From: JANNRR01 sp043736155 | Lineage (GTDB): Bacteria > Pseudomonadota > Alphaproteobacteria > Rhodobacterales > Rhodobacteraceae | Reading direction: 5' to 3' | Assembly: GCA_043736155.1 (NCBI GenBank) | Contig: JAYTDA010000380.1 | Span: 1 to 22,580, forward strand | DNA: 22,580 nt | In this document: piece by piece, positions 8,605 to 16,203 of the stretch | Numbering within the stretch: position 1 is the stretch's first letter | Layout: each line of letters opens with the position of its first letter | Translations under genes and position numbers: made by a program | Notes under the pieces: generated by a model | Databases searched by the model: none | What the model was told of the DNA's origin: nothing | What the model saw: only the letters and a program-made list of their open reading frames with translations

Positions 8605-10698
8605 ATGACGACTATAACGGGGACACTCGCGGCGCGGATCGGGGCGGATATCGGCGGCACCTTTACCGATGTCGTGCTGGAAACCGCAGGTGCCCGCCAT
8701 TCAGCCAAGGTGCTGACCACCCCGGCGGCCCCGGAACTGGCGATCATCGAGGGCCTGCACCAGGTCTGCGCCAAGGCCGGGATTGCACCGGGGGCCATCA
8801 CCCAGATCATCCATGGCACCACCCTAGCCACCAATGCCCTGATCGAGCGGCGCGGTGCCAGAACCGCGCTGATCACCACTGCCGGTTTCCGCGATGTGAT
8901 CGAAATGCGGACCGAAAGCCGGTTTGAGCAGTATGACCTGAACCTTGTGCCCCCCGATCCGCTGCTGCCGCGCAACCGCCGCCATGTGGTGGCGGAACGG
9001 ATGGATGCGCAGGGCCGCGTGTTGCTGCCGCTGGAGCGCGCCGAAGTCGAGGCTTTGGCGGAGACTCTGCGGGCTGCGGACTATGACAGCATCGCCGTCG
9101 GTCTGCTGCATTCCTATGTCAATGACCGCCACGAACGGCTGATTGCCGAGGTGCTGCGCGACCGGCTGCCGGGGGTGATGCTGTCGCTGTCGTGCGAAGT
9201 GTCACCGCAGATGCGCGAATATGAACGGTTCAACACCACCATCGCCAATGCCTATATCAAACCGCTGATGAAAAGCTATCTGGGCCGGCTGAAGGGGCAA
9301 TTGGCCGAACAGGGCACCACTTGCCCGGTGTTTCTGATGCACTCCGGCGGTGGCATCATCGATCTGGAAACCGCCGCCGAATTTCCGGTGCGGCTGGTGG
9401 AATCCGGACCTGCCGGGGGTGCCGTCTTTGCTGCCGAGATTGCAGCGCGGCACGGGTTGGACCGGGTGCTGTCGTTCGACATGGGCGGCACCACCGCCAA
9501 GATTTGCCTGATCCGGGGTGGCACACCGAAAACCGCGCGGGTGTTCGAAGTGGCGCGGAGTTACCGGTTCAAGAAAGGCTCCGGCATGCCGATCTCGATC
9601 CCGGTGATCGACATGGTGGAAATCGGCGCGGGCGGCGGATCACTGGCGCGGGTCGATGGCATCGGGCAAATCCGGGTCGGCCCGGAAAGTGCGGGGTCTG
9701 AACCGGGGCCTGCCTGCTATGGCCGGGGGGGCCTGCGCCCTGCGGTGACCGATGCCGACCTGGTGCTGGGCAAACTGGATCCTGCCAGCTTTGCCGGGGG
9801 CAGCATGGTGCTGCATCCCGAAGCCGCTGCCGCTGCCCTGACCGCCCATCTGGGCGACCGGCTGGAGATGTCGGCGCTGGAAGCGGCCTGGGGTCTGGCA
9901 GAGGTCGTCGATGAAAACATGGCCAACGCTGCCCGGGTTCATGCGGTGGAAAACGGCGAGGATCTGGCGGGCTATACCATGATCGCCTTTGGCGGTGCAG
10001 CACCCCTGCATGCCGCGCGGCTGTGCGAAAAGCTGGGGGTGGCGCGCTGTCTGATCCCCGAAGGGGCCGGTGTCGGCTCTGCCATCGGCTTTCTGCGCGC
10101 CCCGTTCAGTTTCGAGGCGAACCGGTCGGTGTTCATGCGCGTCAGCGCCTTTGACCCCGCATTGGTGCAGCGGCTGTTTGCCGAAATGACCGACGAGGCC
10201 ACCCGGTTCGTGCGGTCCTGTGATGCCACTGCCGCGATCGAGGCCGATTACAAGGTCTATATGCGCTATGCCGGGCAAGGCTGGGAAATACCGGTGCCGC
10301 TGACACCGGACCAGGCACAGACCGCCGATGCCACCGCCTTTCTGGCCCGGTTCGAGGCGGATTATGCCGCCCTGTTCGGCCGCACCGTGCAGGGGATGGC
10401 GGCAGAGATTACCGTCTGGTCGGTCAATGCCCGCACCCCGACCGATCCGGTGGCCCCGGCCCCTGCGGTGATCCGGCGGGGCAGCCCCGACCGGGTCGGG
10501 CAACGGCCGCTGTTTGATGCCGGGCTGGGGGTGCTGACCACCGCCGGGGTGTTTGCCCGTGCCAGCTTTGCGCCCGGTGCCAGCGTGCAGGGCCCGGCGC
10601 TGATCACCGAAGATGAAACCACCATCGTGCTGACCAACAGCCGTCAGGCCATGCGGTTGGGCGATGGCACCATCGAGATGACAAAGGCGGAGGGTTAG
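8605..10698 (+). CDS. hyuA: Hydantoinase/oxoprolinase family protein, subunit A (HyuA)
   Basis: Encodes 697 aa, normal for HyuA. The family hydrolyses or carboxylates substrates with ATP (N-methylhydantoin amidohydrolase, 5-oxoprolinase, acetone and acetophenone carboxylase) together with a B subunit. The actin-like ATPase phosphate motifs are visible: RIGADIGGTFTD (11-22), HGTTLATNALIERRG (70-84), TTAGFRDVIEM (91-101) and the second phosphate motif SFDMGGTTAK (about 290-299). MHSGGG and VESGPAGGA are also typical. In-frame starts at 8578 (GTG) and 8581 (ATG) are possible; 8605 gives the usual short lead before RIGADIGGTFTD, but its ribosome site is weak. hyuB starts three bases after the stop. 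The real substrate is not determined; 5-oxoproline, hydantoins and other cyclic amides are candidates. Confidence 0.9.
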   Translation: MTTITGTLAARIGADIGGTFTDVVLETAGARHSAKVLTTPAAPELAIIEGLHQVCAKAGIAPGAITQIIHGTTLATNALIERRGARTALITTAGFRDVIEMRTESRFEQYDLNLVPPDPLLPRNRRHVVAERMDAQGRVLLPLERAEVEALAETLRAADYDSIAVGLLHSYVNDRHERLIAEVLRDRLPGVMLSLSCEVSPQMREYERFNTTIANAYIKPLMKSYLGRLKGQLAEQGTTCPVFLMHSGGGIIDLETAAEFPVRLVESGPAGGAVFAAEIAARHGLDRVLSFDMGGTTAKICLIRGGTPKTARVFEVARSYRFKKGSGMPISIPVIDMVEIGAGGGSLARVDGIGQIRVGPESAGSEPGPACYGRGGLRPAVTDADLVLGKLDPASFAGGSMVLHPEAAAAALTAHLGDRLEMSALEAAWGLAEVVDENMANAARVHAVENGEDLAGYTMIAFGGAAPLHAARLCEKLGVARCLIPEGAGVGSAIGFLRAPFSFEANRSVFMRVSAFDPALVQRLFAEMTDEATRFVRSCDATAAIEADYKVYMRYAGQGWEIPVPLTPDQAQTADATAFLARFEADYAALFGRTVQGMAAEITVWSVNARTPTDPVAPAPAVIRRGSPDRVGQRPLFDAGLGVLTTAGVFARASFAPGASVQGPALITEDETTIVLTNSRQAMRLGDGTIEMTKAEG

Positions 10699-10701
10699 GC
10701 A

Positions 10702-12420
10702 ATGGCACAGACAAAAGCGGTTTTGTCAAAGGTGGCCTGTCAGGTGATGTGGAACCGCCTGATCTCGATTGTCGAGGAACAGGCGCAGGCGCTGGTGCGC
10801 ACCGCCTTTTCCACCTCGGTCCGCGAGGCAGGGGATCTGTCTGCCGGGGTCTATGACGCGGGTGGGGCGATGCTGGCACAGGCGGTGACCGGCACCCCCG
10901 GCCATGTCAATGCCATGGCCGACGCGGTGCCGCATTTCATTCGTACCATTGGGCTGGCCAGCATGGCCGAGGGCGATGTCTATCTGACCAACGACCCGTG
11001 GGAAGGCACCGGGCACATGCATGACATCACCGTGGTCACCCCGTCGTTTCATCGCGGGGCGCTGATCGGCTTTTTCGCCTGTACCGCCCATGTCGTCGAT
11101 ATCGGCGGGCGCGGTTTCGGCGCCGATGCCCAGTCGATCTATGAAGAGGGGCTGCATCTGCCGATCATGCGGTTTGCTGACCGGGGCCGGGTGGATCAGA
11201 CCCTGGTGTCGATCATCCGCGCCAATGTCCGCGAACCGGATCAACTGGTCGGGGATCTGTACGCGCTGGCCAGTTGTAATGAGATCGGCCACCGCCGCCT
11301 GATCGGCATGGTCGAGGAATTCGCTCTGGTCGATCTGGCAGAGATTGCCGCCTTTGTCCTGACCAGTTCGCGCCGCGCCACGCTGGAACGGATCAATGCC
11401 CTGACCCCCGGTGTCGCCGAGGCTGCCATGCGGATCGACGGCTATGACCGCCCGATTGACCTGCAGGTGCGGCTGACCGTTGAGCGCGACCGGATCCTGT
11501 GCGATTGGGCCGGAACCTCCGGCGTCGATGTCAAAGGCATCAATGTGCCGCTGGTCTATACCAAGGCTTACAGCTGCTATGCGCTGAAATGCGCGATTGC
11601 CCCCGACATTCCGAACAACGCCGCCAGCCTGGCGCCGTTTGAAGTGATGGCCCCGGTGCATTCCATCCTGAACGCGGTGCATCCGGCCCCGGTGGCGCTG
11701 CGCCATGTCATTGGCCACATGCTGCCCGATACCCTGTACGGCGCACTGGACCAGCTGTTGCCTCACACCGTTCCCGCCGAGGGCGCGGGCTGTCTGTGCA
11801 ATTTCCAGCTGTCGCTGCGCCCCGGTTCCGCGACCGCCCCGCCGCCGGGGGCGCGCCGTGCCGAGGTGCTGACCTTTAATTCCGGGGGGGCCGGGGCGCG
11901 GCCCACACTCGACGGGTTGAACGCCACCGCCTTTCCCTCCGGCGTCATGACCATGCCGGTTGAAGCCACCGAACAGGTCGGCCCGGTGATCATCTGGCGC
12001 AAGGAATTGCGCCCGGATTCCGGCGGCCATGGCCAGTATCGCGGCGGTCTGGGGCAATTCATGGAGGTCGGGGCCTATGCCGGCCACGAATTCGACTTTC
12101 AGGCGATGTTTGACCGGTTGCACCATCCGGCCCGTGGGCGGCAGGGCGGCGGGGCCGGGGCAGCCACCACCATTGCCCGCGATGACGGCACCGTGATGAA
12201 GGGCAAGGGCAAGCAGTTCGTGCCCGAGGGGCGGCGGGTCTGCATGGCCTTTCCCGGTGGTGCCGGATACGGGTTGGCGGTGGCGCGCGACCCGGCACAG
12301 GTCCGCCGCGATCTTGCCCTGGGCTATATCAGTGCTGCGGCGGCGATGCGCGACTATGGCCTGAGCGCCGAAGACTGCGCCGATGTGATGCGCCGCGCCG
12401 AACTGGGAGAGGCGTTCTGA
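10702..12420 (+). CDS. hyuB: Hydantoinase/oxoprolinase family protein, subunit B (HyuB)
   Basis: Encodes 572 aa. This is the partner of HyuA in the cytoplasm, contributing the hydrolytic or carboxylating half of the complex. Typical family blocks are the N-terminal W-N-R-L helix followed by FSTSVREAGDLSAGVYDAGG, then NDPWEGTGHMHDITVVTP (97-114, with the His/Asp cluster seen in metal-binding members). Later blocks are FNSGGAGARPTLDG, PVEATEQVGPVI and LRPDSGGHGQYRGGLG (about 437-452). A GGAGG site lies just upstream, inside the end of hyuA. The next gene starts within the stop (TGATG), so the two are translationally coupled. NDPW replaces the more usual NDPY/NDPF. The separate A and B chains resemble prokaryotic hydantoinases rather than the fused eukaryotic 5-oxoprolinase. 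Confidence 0.9.
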   Translation: MAQTKAVLSKVACQVMWNRLISIVEEQAQALVRTAFSTSVREAGDLSAGVYDAGGAMLAQAVTGTPGHVNAMADAVPHFIRTIGLASMAEGDVYLTNDPWEGTGHMHDITVVTPSFHRGALIGFFACTAHVVDIGGRGFGADAQSIYEEGLHLPIMRFADRGRVDQTLVSIIRANVREPDQLVGDLYALASCNEIGHRRLIGMVEEFALVDLAEIAAFVLTSSRRATLERINALTPGVAEAAMRIDGYDRPIDLQVRLTVERDRILCDWAGTSGVDVKGINVPLVYTKAYSCYALKCAIAPDIPNNAASLAPFEVMAPVHSILNAVHPAPVALRHVIGHMLPDTLYGALDQLLPHTVPAEGAGCLCNFQLSLRPGSATAPPPGARRAEVLTFNSGGAGARPTLDGLNATAFPSGVMTMPVEATEQVGPVIIWRKELRPDSGGHGQYRGGLGQFMEVGAYAGHEFDFQAMFDRLHHPARGRQGGGAGAATTIARDDGTVMKGKGKQFVPEGRRVCMAFPGGAGYGLAVARDPAQVRRDLALGYISAAAAMRDYGLSAEDCADVMRRAELGEAF

Positions 12421-13643
12421 TGCAGCCCAGACCGCTGTCCCTGGCACCGGAACAGACAAGCTATGACGTGGTGATCATCGGCGGTGCCATCATGGGTTCT
12501 TCGACCGCGTGGTTTCTGACCGACACATCGGATTTCACCGGATCGGTGCTGGTGGTGGAGGCGGATCCGACCTATGCACAGGCCGCCACCACGCTGACCA
12601 ATTCCTGTATCCGCCAGCAGTTTTCCAGCGACCTGAACATCCGCATTTCGCAGTTCGGTGCCGATTTCGTGCAGAACCTGCGCCGCCATATGGGCGGCGA
12701 CGCAAGGGTGCCTGATCTGCGCATCCGGAATTTCGGCTATCTGTATCTGGCAGACACTCCGGCCTTTGCCACCATCTTGCGCGAAAACCAGATAGTGCAG
12801 CGCGCCGCCGGGGCTGAAACCGTGCTGATGACACCGGATGAGATCAAGGCGGATTATCCGTTCTACAACGTCGATGACCTGCTCTTGGGCAGCATCAACC
12901 GCAAGGATGAGGGGTACTTTGACGGATCAACATTGTTTGAATGGTTCCGCCGTATCGCCCGCGAACGCGGGGTGGAGTATGTGACCAACGAAGTGGTGGC
13001 GCTGACCCGCAATCGGGCGGGGACTAGGGTGGAGTCTGTGACACTTAGAACCGGGCAGGTGATTGGCTGTGGTCAGGTCGTCAATGCCGCTGGCACCCGG
13101 GGGGCAAGGGTTGCCGCGATGGCCGGGATTGCGCTGCCGGTCGAACCGCGCAAACGCTACACTTGGATCGTCACCCCCGAAAAGCCGCTGGACCGGGACC
13201 TGCCGCTGACCATTGACCCCTCCGGTGTCCATATGCGCGAAAATGGCGGCGGCACCTATATGATCGGCGGTCATGGCGATCCTGATCCAGCGGTGGAACA
13301 CGGCGATTTCACCATGGATGAGACCCTGTGGCAGGATCATGTCTGGCCGGTGATCGCCACCCGCATCCCGGCGTTTGAAGCACTCCGGGTCAGGACCGAA
13401 TGGGCCGGGCATTATGACTTCAACCTGCTGGATCAGAATGCGGTGACCGGTCCGCACCCGGTGGTTGGCAACTTTCTGTTTCTCAACGGCTTTTCCGGCC
13501 ATGGCTTGCAGCAGTCACCAGCGATGGGGCGCGGCACCGCCGAATGGCTGACCCATGGCCACTACCGCAGCCTTGATCTGACCCCGTTCCATTATGACCG
13601 CATCGCCGCCAACCGCCCCCTGATCGAAAAGGCCATCATATGA
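12420..13643 (+). CDS. FAD-dependent oxidoreductase, DAO family (FOXRED1/sarcosine-oxidase-like)
   Basis: Encodes 407 aa. The N-terminal Rossmann motif YDVVIIGGAIMGSSTAW (15-31), with the acidic residue E47 at the end of strand 2, binds FAD. The C-terminal block NGFSGHGLQQSPAMGRGTAE (from about 355) is the FOXRED1-like FAD signature. Members of this DAO fold oxidise C-N bonds of secondary amines and amino acids (sarcosine, dimethylglycine, D-amino acids, opine-like compounds). The covalent-FAD cysteine of monomeric sarcosine oxidase is not obvious, so the FAD may be held non-covalently. It overlaps hyuB (TGATG) and the aldolase gene (ATGA). The context suggests that it oxidises the amine released after HyuAB action; this is inference. 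Confidence 0.88.
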   Translation: MQPRPLSLAPEQTSYDVVIIGGAIMGSSTAWFLTDTSDFTGSVLVVEADPTYAQAATTLTNSCIRQQFSSDLNIRISQFGADFVQNLRRHMGGDARVPDLRIRNFGYLYLADTPAFATILRENQIVQRAAGAETVLMTPDEIKADYPFYNVDDLLLGSINRKDEGYFDGSTLFEWFRRIARERGVEYVTNEVVALTRNRAGTRVESVTLRTGQVIGCGQVVNAAGTRGARVAAMAGIALPVEPRKRYTWIVTPEKPLDRDLPLTIDPSGVHMRENGGGTYMIGGHGDPDPAVEHGDFTMDETLWQDHVWPVIATRIPAFEALRVRTEWAGHYDFNLLDQNAVTGPHPVVGNFLFLNGFSGHGLQQSPAMGRGTAEWLTHGHYRSLDLTPFHYDRIAANRPLIEKAII

Positions 13644-14407
13644 ACCTTGCCGCCAACCGCTTTCTTGCCGGTATCCGCGCGGGCCGGCCGCAGCTTGGCC
13701 TGTGGCTCAGCCTGTCCAGCCCCTATGCCGCCGAAGCGGTGGCGGGGGCCGGGTTTGACTGGGTGCTGATCGACATGGAACATTCGCCCAACGAACTGGC
13801 AACGGTTCTCGGGCAGTTGCAGGTGTTTGCCGCCTACGGTGCCACGCCGCTGGTGCGGCCCGACTGGAACGATGCGGTCAAGGTCAAGCGGCTGCTGGAT
13901 ATTGGCGCACCGGGGCTGCTGTTTCCGATGGTCCAAAGTCCGGAACAGGCTGCCGCCGCCGTCGCCGCCACCCGCTATCCGCCCCGCGGCATCCGGGGGG
14001 TCAGCGGCACCACCCGCGCCAACAAGTTCGGCCGCGTGACCGACTATTTTGCCCGGGTTGAACAGGAAACCGCCGTGCTGGTGCAGGTCGAAACCCGTGC
14101 GGCCTTGGCACAGGCGGTGGAGATCGGGACGGTGGCGGGGGTGGACGGGGTGTTTTTCGGCCCCGCCGACATCGCCGCCGACCTTGGCCGCTTGGGTCAA
14201 CCGATGCATGAAGCGGTCTGGGCGGCGATCCTGCCTGCGGCAAGGGCGTTGCGGGCTGTCGGAGTCCCAGTCGGGACGCTGGTGTTCGACCCCGGCTTTG
14301 CCCGCCGCCTGATTGCCGAAGAAGGCTTCAGCTTTGTCGCCTGTGGCGCGGATACCGCGCTGCTGGCACGAGGGGCGGATGCCCTGTTGAAAACCATGCA
14401 GGCATAG
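13640..14407 (+). CDS. HpcH/HpaI-family class II aldolase
   Basis: Encodes 255 aa, the usual length for the metal-dependent 2-keto-3-deoxy-acid aldolases that split 4-hydroxy-2-oxo acids to pyruvate (or a related 2-oxo acid) and an aldehyde. Active-site blocks are intact: DMEHSP with the catalytic histidine at 48, LVRPD with arginine 73, the metal ligands E151 (in VQVETR) and D177 (in GPADIAADLG), and RYPPRGIRGVSG (112-123). Relatives include HpaI, GarL (5-keto-4-deoxyglucarate) and RhmA (2-keto-3-deoxyrhamnonate); which substrate applies here cannot be told. The ATG overlaps the preceding stop by four bases. The following dehydrogenase gene starts 11 bases after its stop. Confidence 0.9.
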   Translation: MNLAANRFLAGIRAGRPQLGLWLSLSSPYAAEAVAGAGFDWVLIDMEHSPNELATVLGQLQVFAAYGATPLVRPDWNDAVKVKRLLDIGAPGLLFPMVQSPEQAAAAVAATRYPPRGIRGVSGTTRANKFGRVTDYFARVEQETAVLVQVETRAALAQAVEIGTVAGVDGVFFGPADIAADLGRLGQPMHEAVWAAILPAARALRAVGVPVGTLVFDPGFARRLIAEEGFSFVACGADTALLARGADALLKTMQA

Positions 14408-14418
14408 GGGGGCGCGGA

Positions 14419-15252
14419 ATGAAGAAGCTGGTTCTGACCGGGGCTGCCGGGCGGCTTGGGTCCTATCTGCGCGAGCCGCTGTCAAAGCTGTGTGACACGC
14501 TGCTGTCCACCGACATCGTCGCCGATATCGGCAAGCTCTATCCCGGCGAGGTTTATCAGTCCGCCGATCTGGCCCGGATGGATCAGGTGGCACCGCTGCT
14601 CGCCGGGGCCGACATGGTGGTGCATTTCGGCGCCATCGGCGATGAAGCGCCGTTTGAAGCCATTCTGGGGCCAAACATCATTGGCGCCTATAATATCTGG
14701 CAAGCCGGGTTTCAGCACGGGGTCAGGCGGGTCATCTATGCCAGTTCGATCCATGCCGTGGGCATGTATCCCAAGACCACCTTCATCGGCACCGACGTGG
14801 CGCACCGGCCCGACAGCTTCTATGGTCTGGCCAAATGCTTTGCCGAGGATCTGGCGCGGCTCTATTGGGACAAGCGCGGGGTCGAGGCGGTCTGTCTGCG
14901 GATCATTTCCTGTGCCAAGGTCGGAAACCCCCGCGCCGTCGGCACCTGGCTGAGTTATGACGATCTGATTCAGCTGGTCACCCGCGCGATTGACAGCCCG
15001 GTGACCGGGTTCACCGTCATCTATGGCGTCTCCGACAATGACCGTGCCCCGGTGGACAATGCCTCTGCCAGCTTTCTGGGGTACCGACCAAAGGATAACG
15101 CCGAGGTCTTTGCCGCCGAACAGTTCGCCAAGGCCGGGCGGCAGAACCCGTGTGACCCTGCGGTGTTGTGCCACGGCGGCCCGTTTGCCTCGGGGGAACT
15201 GGGGCAGGGGGCGATGGCGGCGCTGAAGATCGAGGATGATCGGCGGGGTTGA
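14419..15252 (+). CDS. NAD-dependent epimerase/dehydratase family protein, uronate-dehydrogenase-like
   Basis: Encodes 277 aa. This short-chain dehydrogenase of the extended type resembles uronate dehydrogenase (oxidation of the C1 hydroxyl of galacturonate/glucuronate to the aldarolactone) along its length. The NAD motif is TGAAGRLG (7-14) and the catalytic pair is Y135 and K139 (FYGLAKCF), with S110 in YASSIHAVG. S164 (RIISC) and R172 (GNPR) match substrate contacts of uronate dehydrogenases as I remember them. The contact serine in the H-x-G-x-I-S block is glycine (G74, HFGAIGDEAPF), and the asparagine of the usual SNH is isoleucine (I111, SIH). The true substrate may therefore differ. A GGGGGG/GCGGA stretch precedes the ATG. 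The stop codon lies in the first unit of a 14-bp tandem repeat. It is the last gene of the hyu operon. Confidence 0.85.
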   Translation: MKKLVLTGAAGRLGSYLREPLSKLCDTLLSTDIVADIGKLYPGEVYQSADLARMDQVAPLLAGADMVVHFGAIGDEAPFEAILGPNIIGAYNIWQAGFQHGVRRVIYASSIHAVGMYPKTTFIGTDVAHRPDSFYGLAKCFAEDLARLYWDKRGVEAVCLRIISCAKVGNPRAVGTWLSYDDLIQLVTRAIDSPVTGFTVIYGVSDNDRAPVDNASASFLGYRPKDNAEVFAAEQFAKAGRQNPCDPAVLCHGGPFASGELGQGAMAALKIEDDRRG

Positions 15253-15310
15253 CCGGGCAGGGTTGACAGGGCGGGTATGACAGGGCGGGTATGACTGGGC
15301 GGGTATGACT
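15241..15310. repeat. Five 14-bp tandem repeats overlapping the dehydrogenase stop codon
   Basis: The unit GGGCGGGTATGACT occurs at 15241-15254 and 15255-15268 (both divergent), 15269-15282, 15283-15296 and 15297-15310, followed by a partial unit. The first unit contains the TGA of the preceding gene. Divergence is highest at the gene end and lowest at the distal end, which suggests outward expansion by duplication. No terminator hairpin or U-tract is present. Confidence 0.85.
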
Positions 15311-15530
15311 GGGCGGGGGCGCGATGGCGGCAGCCGTGGCGGGCACCAGGCACCGGCACGCGGTGCAACGCGCCTGCCGTCAAGGGCGGGGGAGGTCGGC
15401 AGCATGGAAAGGGCGCAGGCGCGCCCCAGCACAGGGCATGGGGCGGCACGGCTGGCGCAGCAACGAAGCTGCCAACCGTCGGCGGATCGGCGCGGCATTG
15501 GCGCTGGAAGCCCGAGAGGTTGCAAATCAG

Positions 15531-15554
15531 GTTCAGGTTCAGGTTCAGGTTCAG
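15531..15554. repeat. GTTCAG hexamer tandem repeat
   Basis: Four perfect GTTCAG units lie head to tail, flanked by partial matches (ATCAG before, GCACC after). The region is non-coding as far as I can see. It is a simple-sequence repeat likely to vary by slippage. Confidence 0.85.
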
Positions 15555-15814
15555 GCACCGCCCTGTCGGCGATGCGTTTGATCGACCAAATAAGGAGGCA
15601 TCCCGGATCCGGTTGGGGACCTTGAACATGATATCCCAGAATCAAGCTTGTTTCTGATGACTGGCAGATTGATGGCGGAGAGACAGTCCGCCCTTGTGGG
15701 GTCGCAGGGCATGGCATCCCGTTGTGGTCGAAGGTAAAAATGGTTTTCAATCAGTGATCTGGCAGAGGTCCCATAGTATGGCGAAGCATCGTCCTGTATC
15801 CAATTGCACCATCC

Positions 15815-15850
15815 ATGATGGTAGGTATGATGGTAGGTATGATGGTAAGG
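15815..15850. repeat. 12-bp tandem repeat (ATGATGGTAGGT)
   Basis: Two perfect units at 15815-15826 and 15827-15838 are followed by a degenerate third at 15839-15850. The surrounding sequence is AT-richer than the rest of the window and has no recognised gene. Confidence 0.8.
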
Positions 15851-16004
15851 GTGATGGGTGCAAATGCCAAGAAAAGCAAAAGAGATGTCTGCGGTCGAGG
15901 TTCGAAAACTGAACTAGCCTGGATTTCACGCCGTGGGCGGAATCTCAGGGATAGGACTCACGATTAACCTTGCCGATGGGTAATTATGGATTGTCCGAAT
16001 TATC

Positions 16005-16202
16005 GTGGGATCAAAGTGGCGCGATATCGGGTTGGGTGGCTTGCCTGACGTGCAACCAGCTTCGGCTGGTGAGACGTCCCGAGAGTTGAAAGCGCTTATT
16101 CCGGAAGGTTTGGACCCAGTCGCTTGGCGCAGAGCCGCCCGGTCGGGGATCATAACTGCACAGCGTCAAGGCATCACATTTTCGGAAGCGGTTGAAAAGT
16201 AA
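16005..16202 (+). CDS. Unrecognised small ORF (65 codons), doubtful
   Basis: A frame with a GTG start encodes 65 aa, with SRELKALIPEGLDP and WRRAARSGIITAQRQGITF as its most protein-like parts. I do not recognise it. Its base composition and codon choice (more T- and A-ending codons) differ from the neighbouring genes, consistent with acquired DNA. It ends at the border of the IS5-type remnant. It could be the C-terminal fragment of a disrupted gene, a genuine small protein, or chance. No good ribosome site precedes the GTG. Confidence 0.25.
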   Translation: MGSKWRDIGLGGLPDVQPASAGETSRELKALIPEGLDPVAWRRAARSGIITAQRQGITFSEAVEK

Positions 16203-16203
16203 T

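Larger units (their letters stand above)
15253..16203. other. Gene-poor region downstream of the hyu operon
   Basis: No recognisable protein is encoded in these roughly 950 bases. Long frames in 15300-15640 are low-complexity products of GC skew and repeats. From about 15600 the composition changes to more A and T. The region holds the 14-bp array, a GTTCAG hexamer run, a 12-bp repeat and, at its right end, one unrecognised 65-codon frame. The abrupt join at about 16203 to an IS5-type transposase remnant suggests that this is a rearranged, decayed segment. Confidence 0.6.

Noticed and set aside
10726..12459. A 577-codon open frame on the minus strand across hyuB
   Set aside because: It mirrors the hyuB coding frame and its product is low-complexity, while hyuB shows all its family motifs.
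14482..15750. A 422-codon open frame on the minus strand over the dehydrogenase gene and the downstream repeats
   Set aside because: Most of it is the antisense shadow of the dehydrogenase, and the rest is repeat-derived (Pro-Glu and Pro-Val runs).
15914..15932. Possible IS1380-type terminal sequence (CCTGGATTTCACGCC)
   Set aside because: It faintly resembles such ends, but no inverted partner and no IS1380 transposase fragment are found nearby.
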